Counted from the stretch's first letter, positions 7,600 through 16,187 are shown. The stretch is 53,456 nucleotides of DNA from Pseudomonadota bacterium (GCA_018240745.1 JAFEFF010000183.1:1-53456), one strand, 5' to 3'. The notes: generated by a model from the sequence alone, not told the origin. Numbers and translations are program-made.

Positions 7600-8619
7600 A
7601 TGGCAACGGTTGTTTCCCTCGAGGGCAAGCGCAAGCCGCCCAGCCTGGAACCGCTGCTGGCGCTGTGCGCCGACGACATGGCGCGGGTCGATCGCGAGAT
7701 CCTGGCGCGCATGCGCTCTCCGGTCGCGCTGATCCCGGAGCTGGCCAACCATCTGGTCGGTGCCGGCGGCAAGCGGATGCGGCCGTTGCTGACCGTCGCG
7801 GCGGCGCGGCTGTGCGGCTATGCCTCGGACGATGACCGCCATGTGAAGCTCGCGACCTGCGTCGAGTTCATTCATTCCGCCACCCTGCTGCACGACGATG
7901 TCGTCGATGTGAGCGCGCTGCGCCGCGGCAAGCCGACCGCCAATTCGGTGTGGGGCGACAAGGCCTCGGTGCTGGTCGGCGATTTCCTGTTCACGCGCAG
8001 CTTCGAGCTGATGGTCGATGTCGGCTCCCTCGACGTGCTGGGCGTGCTGTCCCGCGCCTCGTCGGTCATTGCGGAGGGCGAGGTCCTGCAGCTCGTCACC
8101 CAGCGCGACATCAGCACGCCCGAGGCGACCTATCTCGAGGTCATCAAGGCGAAGACCGCGCGCCTGTTCGCGGCGGCGGCCGAGGTCGGCGCCATGGTCG
8201 CCGGCAAGAACGGTCCCGAGCGCGTGGCGCTCGAGAGCTTCGGCATGAACCTCGGCATCGCTTTCCAGCTTGTCGACGACGCGCTCGACTATTCCGGCCG
8301 CGAGGCCAAGCTCGGCAAGACCGTCGGCGACGACTTCCGCGAAGGCAAGATCACCTTGCCGGTGATCCTGGCGTTCCTGCGCGGCGGCGCGGTCGACCGC
8401 GAATTCTGGAAGCGCACCATCGAGAAGCTCGACCAGCGCGACGACGATCTCGAGCAGGCGCAGACCCTGATCGAGCGGCACAATGCGCTGGCCGACACCT
8501 TCGAACGCGCCCGCCACTACGGCGCCATGGCGCGCGATGCGCTCGGCCTGTTCCGCGATTGCCCGCTCAAGTCGGCACTGCTCGAGGCCGTGGACTTCGC
8601 CATCGACCGGGCGCACTAG
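7600..8619 (+). CDS. ispB: Polyprenyl diphosphate synthase (octa/decaprenyl type)
   Basis: A 339-residue all-trans prenyltransferase that builds the long isoprenoid side chain of ubiquinone from IPP. The first Asp-rich motif is D99-D100-V-V-D103 (LLHDDVVD) and the second is D226-D227-A-L-D230 (QLVDDALDYSG). GGKRMRP near residue 50 binds pyrophosphate. Small residues before the first motif are consistent with a long product, but exact chain length cannot be read. ATG 7600 (MATVVSLEGKRKPPS) is preferred; a GTG at 7558 is in frame but would add a non-conserved leader. The upstream region is made largely of repeats, so its promoter must lie within or just after them. Confidence 0.9.
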   Translation: MATVVSLEGKRKPPSLEPLLALCADDMARVDREILARMRSPVALIPELANHLVGAGGKRMRPLLTVAAARLCGYASDDDRHVKLATCVEFIHSATLLHDDVVDVSALRRGKPTANSVWGDKASVLVGDFLFTRSFELMVDVGSLDVLGVLSRASSVIAEGEVLQLVTQRDISTPEATYLEVIKAKTARLFAAAAEVGAMVAGKNGPERVALESFGMNLGIAFQLVDDALDYSGREAKLGKTVGDDFREGKITLPVILAFLRGGAVDREFWKRTIEKLDQRDDDLEQAQTLIERHNALADTFERARHYGAMARDALGLFRDCPLKSALLEAVDFAIDRAH

Positions 8620-8652
8620 AGCCGCTTTAATCGCGGCCCACCGAGGCCCGAT

Positions 8653-10140
8653 ATGACCGCTGCCAAGCACGTTCTCGCCATCGACCAGGGCACGACCAGC
8701 ACCCGCGCGATCGTGTTCGACTCCGCCGGACAGCCGGTCGCCTCGGCGCAGAAGGAACTGCCGCAGATCTTTCCCAAGCCCGGCTGGGTCGAGCACGACC
8801 CGGAGGAGATCTGGCGTGCGGCCGTCGAGGTCTGTCGCGGCGCTCTGGCCAACGCCAGGCTCGCGGCGAAGGACATCGCCGGCATCGGCATCACCAACCA
8901 GCGCGAGACCACCGTTGTGTGGGACCGTGGTACCGGCAAGCCGGTTCACAACGCCATCGTCTGGCAAGACCGTCGCACCTCCGACATGTGCGTCGAGCTG
9001 AAGCGCGCGGGCCATGAACCGACCTTCTCGCAGAAGACCGGCCTGCTGCTCGACCCCTATTTCGCCGGCACCAAGATCGCCTGGATCCTCCAGCACGTCG
9101 CCGGCGCGCGCGCCGCGGCCGAGAAGGGCGCGCTGGCGGCGGGCACGATCGAGAGCTTCCTGCTGTGGCGGCTGACCGGCGGCAAGGTCCATGCGAGCGA
9201 CGCGACCAATGCCAGCCGCACGCTGCTGCTCGACATCCGCAAGGGCGCCTGGGACGGCGAGCTCGGCAGGCTGCTCGGCGTGCCCGAGGCGATGCTACCG
9301 GCGGTGGTCGACAACGCGGCCGAGTTCGGTGTCGCGACGGCCGACATCCTCGGCGAGCCCGTGCCGGTGCTCGGCATGGCGGGTGACCAGCAGGCGGCGA
9401 CGGTCGGGCAGGCCTGCATCAGGCCCGGCATGGTCAAGGCGACCTATGGCACCGGCTGCTTCGCCTTGCTCAACACCGGCAGCATCGCCATGCAGTCGAG
9501 CCATCGACTGCTGACGACCATCGCCTACCAGCTCGAGGGCCGGCGCACCTACGCGCTCGAAGGCAGCATCTTCATCGCCGGCGCGGCCGTGCAGTGGCTG
9601 CGCGACGGGCTGCGCCTCATCAAGACGTCGGCCGAGATCGAAAGCGTGGCAGCCGGGGCGAAAGACGGTCACGGCGTCTACATGGTGCCGGCCTTCGTCG
9701 GCCTCGGCGCGCCGTACTGGGATGCGGAAGCGCGCGGCGCGCTGCTCGGGCTGACGCGCGATACCGGCCCGGCAGAGATCGCCGCCGCCACCCTCGACGC
9801 GGTGTGCTACCAGACCCGCGACCTGATCGAGGCGATGCACGGCGATGGCGCGCAGATCGACGAGCTGCGCGTCGATGGCGGCATGGTGGTCAACGATCCG
9901 CTGATGCAGCGCCTGGCCGACACGGTCGGCGCGCCGGTCGAGCGGCCCAAGGTGATCGAGACCACCGCCCTGGGTGCGGCGTTCCTCGCGGGGCTGCAGG
10001 CCGGGCTGTGGCCCTCCCTCGAGGCGCTGTCGGCGACATGGTCGATCGACCGAGCCTTCCGCCCGGCCGAGGCCGCACCCTCGCGCGACCGTCGTTATTC
10101 CGGCTGGCAGGCTGCCGTCCGTCGGGTGCGGAGTTCCTGA
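8653..10140 (+). CDS. glpK: Glycerol kinase
   Basis: A 495-residue FGGY-family kinase that phosphorylates glycerol to sn-glycerol-3-phosphate with ATP. Diagnostic blocks are the phosphate-binding N-terminus [61 protein letters not shown], the FGGY region [20 protein letters not shown] and [12 protein letters not shown]. Length and order are standard for GlpK. The start ATG follows the polyprenyl synthase stop by 33 bases, so co-transcription is possible. No glpD or glpF lies in the window. Downstream is a 550-base gap holding a large hairpin repeat. Confidence 0.96.
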   Translation: MTAAKHVLAIDQGTTSTRAIVFDSAGQPVASAQKELPQIFPKPGWVEHDPEEIWRAAVEVCRGALANARLAAKDIAGIGITNQRETTVVWDRGTGKPVHNAIVWQDRRTSDMCVELKRAGHEPTFSQKTGLLLDPYFAGTKIAWILQHVAGARAAAEKGALAAGTIESFLLWRLTGGKVHASDATNASRTLLLDIRKGAWDGELGRLLGVPEAMLPAVVDNAAEFGVATADILGEPVPVLGMAGDQQAATVGQACIRPGMVKATYGTGCFALLNTGSIAMQSSHRLLTTIAYQLEGRRTYALEGSIFIAGAAVQWLRDGLRLIKTSAEIESVAAGAKDGHGVYMVPAFVGLGAPYWDAEARGALLGLTRDTGPAEIAAATLDAVCYQTRDLIEAMHGDGAQIDELRVDGGMVVNDPLMQRLADTVGAPVERPKVIETTALGAAFLAGLQAGLWPSLEALSATWSIDRAFRPAEAAPSRDRRYSGWQAAVRRVRSS

Positions 10141-10291
10141 TTGCATGCCGGTGATCGGCGCCGGCCATTCGCGACGGCATGGCCTACGTCACCGAGGATC
10201 GCACGGTCGAGGGCTTCTTCGAGACCATGTCGATCGATCTCCGCGCGCGACGCAACCGAAGAAAAGATCATTAGGGCGCTCATTGTCTTCC

Positions 10292-10360
10292 GGACCGCGA
10301 ACCTTCGGCTCGCTCATGCTTCATGAGCGAGCCGGAGGTTCGCGGTCCAAAAGAGCATGA
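10292..10360. repeat. Dispersed hairpin repeat, family D copy 1
   Basis: Two 27-base arms (10292-10318 and 10322-10348) pair with one mismatch around a 3-base loop. The flank AAAAGAGCATGA follows. A copy in inverted orientation, including this flank, is at 15298-15367. It may serve as a strong terminator after glpK. Confidence 0.9.
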
Positions 10361-10582
10361 AGGACGGCGAAAGGTCTGTGGATAAGCACTCGCGGCTGAG
10401 GCGCATTTGGGCATTGGCCCGGCGATTGCAGCGCGAATCTCTCCGGAATCGTCAAAGCCATTGCCCATAATAGGAGTCTGGCGCGGCTTGGTGCAGTGTG
10501 GCGCGCGTGATGATGATTGGGTTGCGCCTGCTGCCGCTCCTGGCCGGACCCCTGAGACGTGTTTTTTCAGGGCGGGAAGTCG

Positions 10583-10670
10583 GTGGATTCGTGGACTCTT
10601 GGGCTAAAACGCTGCTCTGCTTGAGTTTTGGGAGTCCACAAGCACGTGGACTCTTGTGGATTCCGTGGAC
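10583..10670 (+). promoter_or_regulatory. GTGGA-repeat cluster with short hairpin upstream of pyrF
   Basis: GTGGATTCGTGGACTCTT occurs at 10583-10600 and GTGGACTCTTGTGGATTC at 10646-10663, sharing GTGGACTCTT. GAGTCCAC (10632-10639) and GTGGACTC (10646-10653) form an 8-bp hairpin with a 6-base loop, and a further GTGGAC follows. The cluster lies 25-110 bases before the pyrF start. It could be an operator or RNA leader; the regulator is unknown. Confidence 0.4.
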
Positions 10671-10694
10671 GTCCCTGCTAGGTTGCGCGCCGCC

Positions 10695-11441
10695 ATGACC
10701 AGCCGTTCCAATCCCGTCTATTGCGCCGTCGACACGGTCGATCTTCCGCTCGCCGCCCGGCTGATCCGTTCGATCGCCGGGGGTGCACGGCCGGCTGTCG
10801 GCGGCATCAAGCTGGGGCTGGAGTTCTTCCTGGCGCACGGCGCGCCGGGCGTGCGCTATGTCTTTCCCGCGCCGGTTCGCGCGACCGGCATCGGTTTCTT
10901 CCTGGACCTCAAGCTGCACGACATTCCCAATACCGTGGCCGGCGGCATCCGCGCCGTGGTCGAGCTCGAGCCGAGCTTCATCACCATCCACACGCAGGGC
11001 GGTCCGGCGATGATGAAGGCCGCCGCCGAGACGGCAGCGTCCGAGGCCGAGCGGCTCGGCGTCGCGCGGCCACGGCTGCTCGGCGTCACCGTGCTGACCT
11101 CCCTCGACAAGTCCGACCTCGAGGCAACCGGCGTGGCGGCCGCGCCGACCGAGCAGGCGGTGCGGCTGGCGACGCTGGCGCAGCAGAGCGGCCTCGACGG
11201 CGTGATCTGCTCGCCGCTCGAGATCGAGGCGCTGCGCAAGGCCTGCGGCAAGGATTTCGTGCTGATGGTGCCGGGCATCCGGCCGGCCGGTTCGGCAACC
11301 GGGGACCAGAAGCGGGTGATGACACCGCGCCAGGCGGTGACGCTGGGCGCCAATCATCTGGTGATCGGCCGGCCGATCACCGAAGCCGCCGATCCCGAAG
11401 CCGCTGCGCAGGCGATCGCGCGCGAGCTGGACGCCGTGTGA
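10695..11441 (+). CDS. pyrF: Orotidine 5'-phosphate decarboxylase
   Basis: A 248-residue TIM-barrel enzyme that decarboxylates OMP to UMP in the last step of pyrimidine synthesis. The active-site motif is FLDLKLHDIPNTV, carrying the D-x-K-x-x-D catalytic array. Other landmarks are GGIKLGLEFF near 35-45, the substrate loop MVPGIRP and the phosphate-binding region GANHLVIGRPIT. ATG 10695 is chosen at the start of MTSRSNPVYCAVD; no strong ribosome site is visible. Its TGA overlaps the trpF ATG, so pyrF heads a pyrF-trpF-ridA-trpB-trpA run. The coupling of pyrimidine and tryptophan synthesis may reflect shared PRPP demand (inference). Confidence 0.95.
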   Translation: MTSRSNPVYCAVDTVDLPLAARLIRSIAGGARPAVGGIKLGLEFFLAHGAPGVRYVFPAPVRATGIGFFLDLKLHDIPNTVAGGIRAVVELEPSFITIHTQGGPAMMKAAAETAASEAERLGVARPRLLGVTVLTSLDKSDLEATGVAAAPTEQAVRLATLAQQSGLDGVICSPLEIEALRKACGKDFVLMVPGIRPAGSATGDQKRVMTPRQAVTLGANHLVIGRPITEAADPEAAAQAIARELDAV

Positions 11442-12100
11442 TGGCGGTCGAGGCCCAGGTGGGGGCAAAGATCTGCGGCCTGTCCACGCCGGAGACGGTC
11501 GACGCGGCCGTGCGCTTCGGCGCGCGCTTCGTGGGCTTCGTGACCTATCCGAAGTCGCCGCGCCACATCTCCACCGAGACGATGCGCTCACTGGGGCAGC
11601 GCGTGCCGAAAGAGGTGACGCGCGTCGGCCTGTTCGTCGATCCCGACGATGCGCTGCTCGACGAGAAGCTCGCCACCGGTGCGCTCGACCTGCTGCAGCT
11701 TCATGGCAGCGAGACGCCCGGCCGCGTCGCGGCGATCCGCCGCCGCACGGGCCTGCCGGTGATGAAGGCGATCAAGGTCGCGGCGGTCGAGGACGTCGAG
11801 CGCGGCGTCGCGGCCTATAGCGGTGTCGCCGATCGGCTGATGTTCGATGCGGCCGAGGGCACCCTGCCGGGCGGCAACGCCAGGACGTTCGACTGGACCG
11901 TCCTGTCGAGCCGCGCCGTGAAGGGAATGGGGCCGTTGCCGTGGTTCCTCGCCGGTGGCTTGACGCCGGCCAATGTTGCCGAGGCCGTGCGGGTTACCGG
12001 AGCGAGGCTGGTCGACGTTTCCTCTGGCGTCGAAGGCAGTCGCGGTGTGAAATCCGTCGATCTGATTCGCGCTTTCCTCGATCGCGTGAAGGCGCTTTAA
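11441..12100 (+). CDS. trpF: Phosphoribosylanthranilate isomerase
   Basis: A 219-residue TIM barrel that carries out the Amadori rearrangement of N-(5'-phosphoribosyl)anthranilate in tryptophan synthesis. The N-terminal KICGLSTPE carries the catalytic Cys, and the late strand VGLFVDPD carries the catalytic Asp. FVGFVTYPKSPRHIS, LQLHGSETP and the phosphate site FLAGGLTPANV are all present. The ATG overlaps the pyrF stop (TGATG), which fixes the start and implies translational coupling. The stop is 9 bases before the RidA-like gene. Confidence 0.95.
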   Translation: MAVEAQVGAKICGLSTPETVDAAVRFGARFVGFVTYPKSPRHISTETMRSLGQRVPKEVTRVGLFVDPDDALLDEKLATGALDLLQLHGSETPGRVAAIRRRTGLPVMKAIKVAAVEDVERGVAAYSGVADRLMFDAAEGTLPGGNARTFDWTVLSSRAVKGMGPLPWFLAGGLTPANVAEAVRVTGARLVDVSSGVEGSRGVKSVDLIRAFLDRVKAL

Positions 12101-12109
12101 GGTGATCCG

Positions 12110-12691
12110 ATGAAGACCGAACAGCGGCTGAAGGAGCTCGGCTTCGAGCTTGCCCCGGCCAGCGGGCCGTTGGCGAATTACGTCAACGCCGTGCGCACCG
12201 GCAACCTGCTCTATCTCGCGGGCAAGGGCCCCGGCCTGCCCGGCCAGCCGATGCCGTCGGGAAAGGTCGGTCGCGACTTCACCATCGAGCAGGGCTACGA
12301 GTACGCGCGCCAGACCGGCTTCAACCTGATCGCGGTGATGAAGGCCGAGCTCGGCGACCTCGACAAGGTGACCCGCATCGTCAAGGTGCTGGGCATGGTC
12401 AATGCCACGCCCGAGTTCGGTCATCAGCCCGAGGTGATCAACGGCTGCTCGGACCTGTTCGTCGAGGTGTTCGGCGATCGCGGCAAGCACGCTCGCTCGG
12501 CGGTCGGCATGGGCTCGCTGCCCCGCGGCATCCCGGTCGAGATCGAGGTGATCGTCGAGGTCGAGGGCGAGGCTGCGGCTGCAGGCGCGCCGACGCGCCG
12601 CGAGGCGGCAGCCAAGGCCCCCGCCAGGAAGAAGGCAGCGCCGAAGGCCAAGGCTGCGCCGAAGAAGGCGGCGAAGAAGAAAAAGCGCTGA
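12110..12691 (+). CDS. RidA/YjgF-family protein with lysine-alanine-rich tail
   Basis: A 193-residue protein in two parts. Residues 1-151 form a RidA/YjgF-type chorismate-mutase-like fold ([39 protein letters not shown], and [24 protein letters not shown]). The Arg that RidA enzymes use for enamine/imine hydrolysis (E. coli Arg105) aligns with Ser136, so this is not an archetypal RidA. From about 152 to the end the sequence is an Ala/Lys/Pro low-complexity tail like bacterial histone H1-like proteins and would be strongly basic. It lies 9 bases after trpF and 2 bases before trpB, so it is surely co-transcribed with trp genes. TrpB makes an aminoacrylate intermediate, so a link to imine handling is possible but unproven. 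Confidence 0.85.
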   Translation: MKTEQRLKELGFELAPASGPLANYVNAVRTGNLLYLAGKGPGLPGQPMPSGKVGRDFTIEQGYEYARQTGFNLIAVMKAELGDLDKVTRIVKVLGMVNATPEFGHQPEVINGCSDLFVEVFGDRGKHARSAVGMGSLPRGIPVEIEVIVEVEGEAAAAGAPTRREAAAKAPARKKAAPKAKAAPKKAAKKKKR

Positions 12692-12693
12692 CC

Positions 12694-13908
12694 ATGCCCG
12701 ATATGCCCAACACCTATCGCCGCGGTCCGGACGAGCGCGGCCACTTCGGCATCTTCGGCGGCCGCTACGTCGCCGAGACGCTGATGCCGTTGATCCTCGA
12801 TCTCGAGAAGGCCTACAACGAGGCCAAGGCCGATCCGGCGTTCCAGGGCGAGCTCAGCTACCTTGCCAAGCACTATGCCGGCCGGCCGAGCCCGCTCTAC
12901 CATGCGGCGCGGCTCACCCGGCACCTCGGCGGCGCGAAGGTCTATTTCAAGCGCGAGGAGCTGAACCACACCGGCTCGCACAAGATCAACAACGTGCTGG
13001 GCCAGGTGCTGCTCGCCAAGCGCATGGGCAAGACGCGGGTGATCGCCGAGACCGGCGCGGGCCAGCACGGCGTCGCCACCGCGACCGCCTGCGCGCTGTT
13101 CGACATTCCCTGCGTGGTGTTCATGGGCGCGACCGACGTCGAGCGCCAGGCGCCGAACGTCGCCCGCATGAACATGCTGGGCGCCGAGGTGCGGCCGGTG
13201 AAGGCCGGTGCGGCGACGCTCAAGGACGCGATGAACGAGGCGCTGCGCGACTGGGTCGCGACCTGCGAGACGACCTTCTACTGCATCGGCACGGTGGCCG
13301 GGCCGCATCCCTATCCCGCGATGGTGCGCGACTTCCAGTGCGTGATCGGCGAGGAGACGCGCGCGCAGATGATGGAGGCCGAAGGCCGCATCCCCGACAC
13401 GCTGGTCGCCTGCATCGGCGGCGGCTCGAACGCGATGGGCCTGTTCCATCCTTTCCTCGACGATCCGGGCGTGCGCATCGTCGGCGTCGAAGCGGCGGGC
13501 CACGGCCTCTCGACCGGCCAGCATGCTGCGTCGCTGACCGGCGGCCGCCCCGGCGTGCTGCACGGCAACTTGACCTACCTGCTGCAGGACGAGGAGGGCC
13601 AGATCAAGGAGGCGCACTCGATCTCGGCCGGCCTCGACTATCCGGGGATCGGCCCGGAGCATTCGTGGCTGAAGGAGCAGGGCCGTGTCGAATACGTCTC
13701 GGCGACCGACGACGAGGCGGTCGAGGCGTTCCAGCTTCTCTGCAAGCTCGAGGGTATCATCCCGGCGCTGGAATCCGCTCACGCGCTGGCCCACGTGCTG
13801 AAGCTCGCGCCGACCCTGCCCGGGGAAAATCTGCTGGTGATGAATCTCTCCGGCCGCGGTGACAAGGACGTGCCGCAGATCGCTGCGCGACTGGGGATGA
13901 AGGTCTGA
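12694..13908 (+). CDS. trpB: Tryptophan synthase beta chain
   Basis: A 404-residue PLP enzyme that joins indole and L-serine to make tryptophan as the alpha2-beta2 complex with TrpA. The PLP lysine is Lys97 in [13 protein letters not shown]. Other signatures are [40 protein letters not shown], the phosphate loop GGGSNAMG and [11 protein letters not shown]. Length is normal. It starts 2 bases after the RidA-like gene and ends 1 base before trpA, so it is co-translated with both. The start [16 protein letters not shown] could alternatively use the second Met. Confidence 0.97.
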   Translation: MPDMPNTYRRGPDERGHFGIFGGRYVAETLMPLILDLEKAYNEAKADPAFQGELSYLAKHYAGRPSPLYHAARLTRHLGGAKVYFKREELNHTGSHKINNVLGQVLLAKRMGKTRVIAETGAGQHGVATATACALFDIPCVVFMGATDVERQAPNVARMNMLGAEVRPVKAGAATLKDAMNEALRDWVATCETTFYCIGTVAGPHPYPAMVRDFQCVIGEETRAQMMEAEGRIPDTLVACIGGGSNAMGLFHPFLDDPGVRIVGVEAAGHGLSTGQHAASLTGGRPGVLHGNLTYLLQDEEGQIKEAHSISAGLDYPGIGPEHSWLKEQGRVEYVSATDDEAVEAFQLLCKLEGIIPALESAHALAHVLKLAPTLPGENLLVMNLSGRGDKDVPQIAARLGMKV

Positions 13909-13909
13909 C

Positions 13910-14740
13910 ATGAGCCGCATCGAGAAGCGCTTCGCCCGGCTCAAGGCGGACAAGCGGGCGGGGCTGGTGGCCTACGTCACCGCCGGCGATCCCAAACCGA
14001 CGCTGGGCTACGACATCCTGAAGGGGCTGCCGGGGGCGGGCGCCGACCTGATCGAGCTCGGCATGCCGTTCACCGATCCGATGGCCGACGGGCCGTCGGT
14101 CCAGCTCGCCGGCCAGCGCGCGCTGAAGGCCGGCATCACCGTCAGTGCGACCTTCGACATGGTGCGTCGCTTCCGCACGGAAGTGGACGACGACACGCCG
14201 ATCCTGCTGATGGGCTACTACAACCTCGTCTATCAGCGCGGTATCGAGAAATTCTGCAAGGATGCGGCAGCGGCGGGCGTCGACGGTTTCATCCTGGTCG
14301 ATCTTCCGCCCGAGGAAGCAGACCCCTTGAAGAAGCACGCCGTCGCCAACGGTCTCGACACGGTATTGCTGACGGCACCGACCACCGACGACAAGCGCCT
14401 GCCGGCGGTTCTGAAGTTCTCGTCGGGTTTCGTGTACTTCGTCTCGGTGCTCGGCATCACGGGTACGAAATCGGCCAGCGAAGAGACGGTGCGCGGCCAT
14501 GTCGAGCGTATCAAGCGCCATACCCGGCTGCCGGTCGGCGTCGGCTTCGGCATCAAGACGCCGGAGCAGGCGGCAGCCGTCGCGCGCCATGCCGATGCGG
14601 CGGTCGTCGGCTCGGCGATCGTCGACCAGGTGAAGGTGGCGCTCGACGCCGATGGAAAGCCGAAAGCGAACCTGGTTCCGGGTGTCCTCGGCTTCGTGAA
14701 GTCGCTTGCGGAAGGCGTGCGCAGCGTTCGCAAGCCGTAA
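13910..14740 (+). CDS. trpA: Tryptophan synthase alpha chain
   Basis: A 276-residue TIM barrel that cleaves indole-3-glycerol phosphate and channels indole to TrpB. The catalytic Glu is in LIELGMPFTDP and the catalytic Asp in FTDPMADGPSVQ. FILVDLPPEEAD, LTAPTTDDKRLPAV, FVYFVSVLGITGTKS and the phosphate-binding GVGFGIKTPEQA follow in order. It starts 1 base after the trpB stop. accD, which often follows directly in Alphaproteobacteria, is here separated by three unrelated genes. No clear terminator follows within the next 100 bases. Confidence 0.96.
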   Translation: MSRIEKRFARLKADKRAGLVAYVTAGDPKPTLGYDILKGLPGAGADLIELGMPFTDPMADGPSVQLAGQRALKAGITVSATFDMVRRFRTEVDDDTPILLMGYYNLVYQRGIEKFCKDAAAAGVDGFILVDLPPEEADPLKKHAVANGLDTVLLTAPTTDDKRLPAVLKFSSGFVYFVSVLGITGTKSASEETVRGHVERIKRHTRLPVGVGFGIKTPEQAAAVARHADAAVVGSAIVDQVKVALDADGKPKANLVPGVLGFVKSLAEGVRSVRKP

Positions 14741-14850
14741 CCAAATCTTCTTGTGATCTTCGGGTGAGACGCGCCCGTCGAGCCATTACGAGGTCACAAT
14801 TTGCCTCCCATATCGGCGCCGTCATCGGCAATGGTGTGAAGGAGGAAGCG

Positions 14851-15207
14851 ATGCAGCGAACCGACCAGCTCGACAGGCTCGCCCGCACCTTCACCGCCGC
14901 CCTCGATCTTCTCGACAAGCAATTTCGCGAACCCGACCGTTGGGAGGAGGAGTGCCTCACCTATGCGCTGGGCGCGATGGCATGCGGTCTTTATCCCGCC
15001 GCCGAAGTCGAGCTCGATGCGTTCGCGCGTCCAGCCGCCGAACGTACGCCGGAGGAGCTGGCCGAGCTGGAAAACAAGCCGCGCCGCTTCACCAAGGCGA
15101 TGCTGCGTCACGGGCTCGAGTACGTGCTGAACCGCGACGACGACTCCCCCGTACCGGCCGCCAGCCATCTCGCCGTCCGCACCTTCCTCGGCGCGTCCCT
15201 TCGTTAG
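14851..15207 (+). CDS. Conserved-looking hypothetical protein, 118 aa
   Basis: A small soluble, mostly helical and acidic protein (MQRTDQLDRLARTFTAALDLLDKQFREPDRW...). No family is recognised. A very strong ribosome site, GAAGGAGGAAG, precedes ATG 14851 and argues that it is translated; the frame is open further upstream but that extension has no such site. It lacks Cys-based motifs, membrane segments and a signal peptide. It stands alone between trpA and a repeat-filled gap. It may be a small regulatory or adaptor protein, but no function is assigned. Confidence 0.7.
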   Translation: MQRTDQLDRLARTFTAALDLLDKQFREPDRWEEECLTYALGAMACGLYPAAEVELDAFARPAAERTPEELAELENKPRRFTKAMLRHGLEYVLNRDDDSPVPAASHLAVRTFLGASLR

Positions 15208-15218
15208 TCGCCCAGGCC

Positions 15219-15262
15219 AGAGCGCGTTCCACTTAGGCATCATCGAAACGTTTCAACGCTCT
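15219..15262. repeat. Short inverted-repeat element bounded by AGAGCG / CGCTCT
   Basis: AGAGCG (15219-15224) and CGCTCT (15257-15262) flank about 30 bases, with GTT / AA extending the pairing imperfectly. It resembles the end signature of the family C element (TAGAGC / GCTCTA) and sits just downstream of the 118-residue protein gene. Confidence 0.5.
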
Positions 15263-15273
15263 TGTGCTGGGGG

Positions 15274-15292
15274 CGCGCCACTCAGTGGCGCG
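15274..15292 (+). terminator. Possible terminator hairpin after the 118-aa gene
   Basis: A perfect 9-bp stem (CGCGCCACT / AGTGGCGCG) with a 1-base centre, followed by the pyrimidine-rich TCTTCTCATACTCTTTT. It lacks an uninterrupted T run right after the stem, so it is only a weak candidate for intrinsic termination. Confidence 0.4.
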
Positions 15293-15297
15293 TCTTC

Positions 15298-15367
15298 TCA
15301 TACTCTTTTGGACCGCGAGCCTCCGGCTCGCCTCATGAAGCGTGAGCGAGCCGGAGGCTCGCGATCC
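15298..15367. repeat. Dispersed hairpin repeat, family D copy 2
   Basis: The flank TCATACTCTTTT is followed by arms 15310-15331 and 15346-15367, which pair with one mismatch. It matches the reverse complement of 10292-10360 with scattered changes and a one-base insertion, so the two copies are inverted relative to one another. Confidence 0.88.
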
Positions 15368-15435
15368 GCAAGATTATGACGCGCCATCGGAGTGGTGCGC
15401 CTCCAGCACAAGACGATGATGTCCAAATGGAGCTG

Positions 15436-15509
15436 GCGCGCACTGGCGACGCCTGTTGCAGCAGGCATATTCCGTCCGGCCGCTTCCGGCCGAACGGAAT
15501 ATGCTCTAG
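15436..15509 (-). repeat. Dispersed palindromic repeat, family C copy 2
   Basis: On the minus strand this is nearly identical (71 of 74 positions) to 7384-7457. Its CTAG end overlaps the stop codon TAG of the MBL hydrolase gene at 15506-15508, so the repeat supplies that stop. Confidence 0.92.
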
Positions 15510-16156
15510 TCGTCGAACAACAGGTCGGCCACGAACGGGTTGGTCTTGCGCTCCCAGCCGAAGGTCGAGGTCTGGCCGTGGCCCGGCACGAACTGGATGT
15601 CGTTGCCGAGCGGCCACAGGCGCTCACGGATCGACGACAGCAGCTGCTCGTGATTGCCGCGCGGAAAATCGGTGCGGCCGATCGAGCCCCTGAACAGCAC
15701 GTCGCCGACGAAAGCGATCTGTGATGGCTTGTGCACGAACACCACGTGGCCCGGCGTGTGGCCGGGGCAGTGCACCACGTCGAAGGTGAGATTGCCGAGC
15801 TTCACGGTGTCGCCGTTCTCGAGCCAGCGGTCGGGCACGAACGGCTTGTAGGCGGGAAAATTGTACTTGCGGCCCGACTCCGGCAGGCCCTCGATCAGGA
15901 ACAGATCGTCCCTGTGCGGGCCCTCGATCTTCACGCCGTAATGCTCGGCCATCGTGCCGGCCGCAGAGGCATGGTCGACATGGCCGTGCGTCAGCAGCAC
16001 CTTGGTGACCTTGATGCCCTGCTCGTCGATCGCCTGCTTCAGCAGGTCGAAGTCGCCGCCGGGATCGACGGCGGTGCCCTCCATCGTCTCGTCATCCCAG
16101 ACGATCGAGCAATTCTGCTGAAACGGCGTGACCGGCGCGATCATGACCTTGAGCAT
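15506..16156 (-). CDS. MBL-fold metallo-hydrolase (glyoxalase II-like)
   Basis: A 216-residue metallo-beta-lactamase-fold protein of the short hydroxyacylglutathione-hydrolase-like (YcbL) group. The dinuclear metal motif is LLTHGHVDHASA, followed by VVHCPGHTPGHVVF, the bridging Asp in FVGDVLFRGSIGRTDFPRG and the final His in QFVPGHGQTSTFG. The probable activity is thioester hydrolysis of an unknown substrate. ATG 16156 gives MLKVMIAPVTPFQQNCSIV, the usual N-terminus. It is divergent from the carboxypeptidase gene with 31 bases between starts. Its stop codon lies within repeat family C. Confidence 0.9.
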   Translation of the reverse strand: MLKVMIAPVTPFQQNCSIVWDDETMEGTAVDPGGDFDLLKQAIDEQGIKVTKVLLTHGHVDHASAAGTMAEHYGVKIEGPHRDDLFLIEGLPESGRKYNFPAYKPFVPDRWLENGDTVKLGNLTFDVVHCPGHTPGHVVFVHKPSQIAFVGDVLFRGSIGRTDFPRGNHEQLLSSIRERLWPLGNDIQFVPGHGQTSTFGWERKTNPFVADLLFDD

Positions 16157-16187
16157 GGGTGCGATGTAATGGCATGAATCGGCGGAA

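Larger units (their letters stand above)
10141..10694. other. Intergenic region between glpK and pyrF
   Basis: This 554-base stretch has no convincing gene. It holds a family D hairpin repeat (10292-10360) and a cluster of GTGGA(T/C)T repeats with a short hairpin (10583-10670). Two weak open frames exist: 31 codons from ATG 10179, and 66 codons from GTG 10498 whose TGA overlaps the pyrF ATG. Neither has a good ribosome site or a recognisable product. Confidence 0.6.

Noticed and set aside
10179..10274. A 31-codon open frame (MAYVTEDRTVEGFFETMS...) after glpK
   Set aside because: No ribosome site, no recognised family, and nothing to distinguish it from chance. It is mentioned in the intergenic entry only.
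10498..10698. Calling the 66-codon frame before pyrF a gene
   Set aside because: It overlaps a palindromic repeat cluster, has no Shine-Dalgarno sequence and no family; kept as a finding about regulation, not as a CDS.
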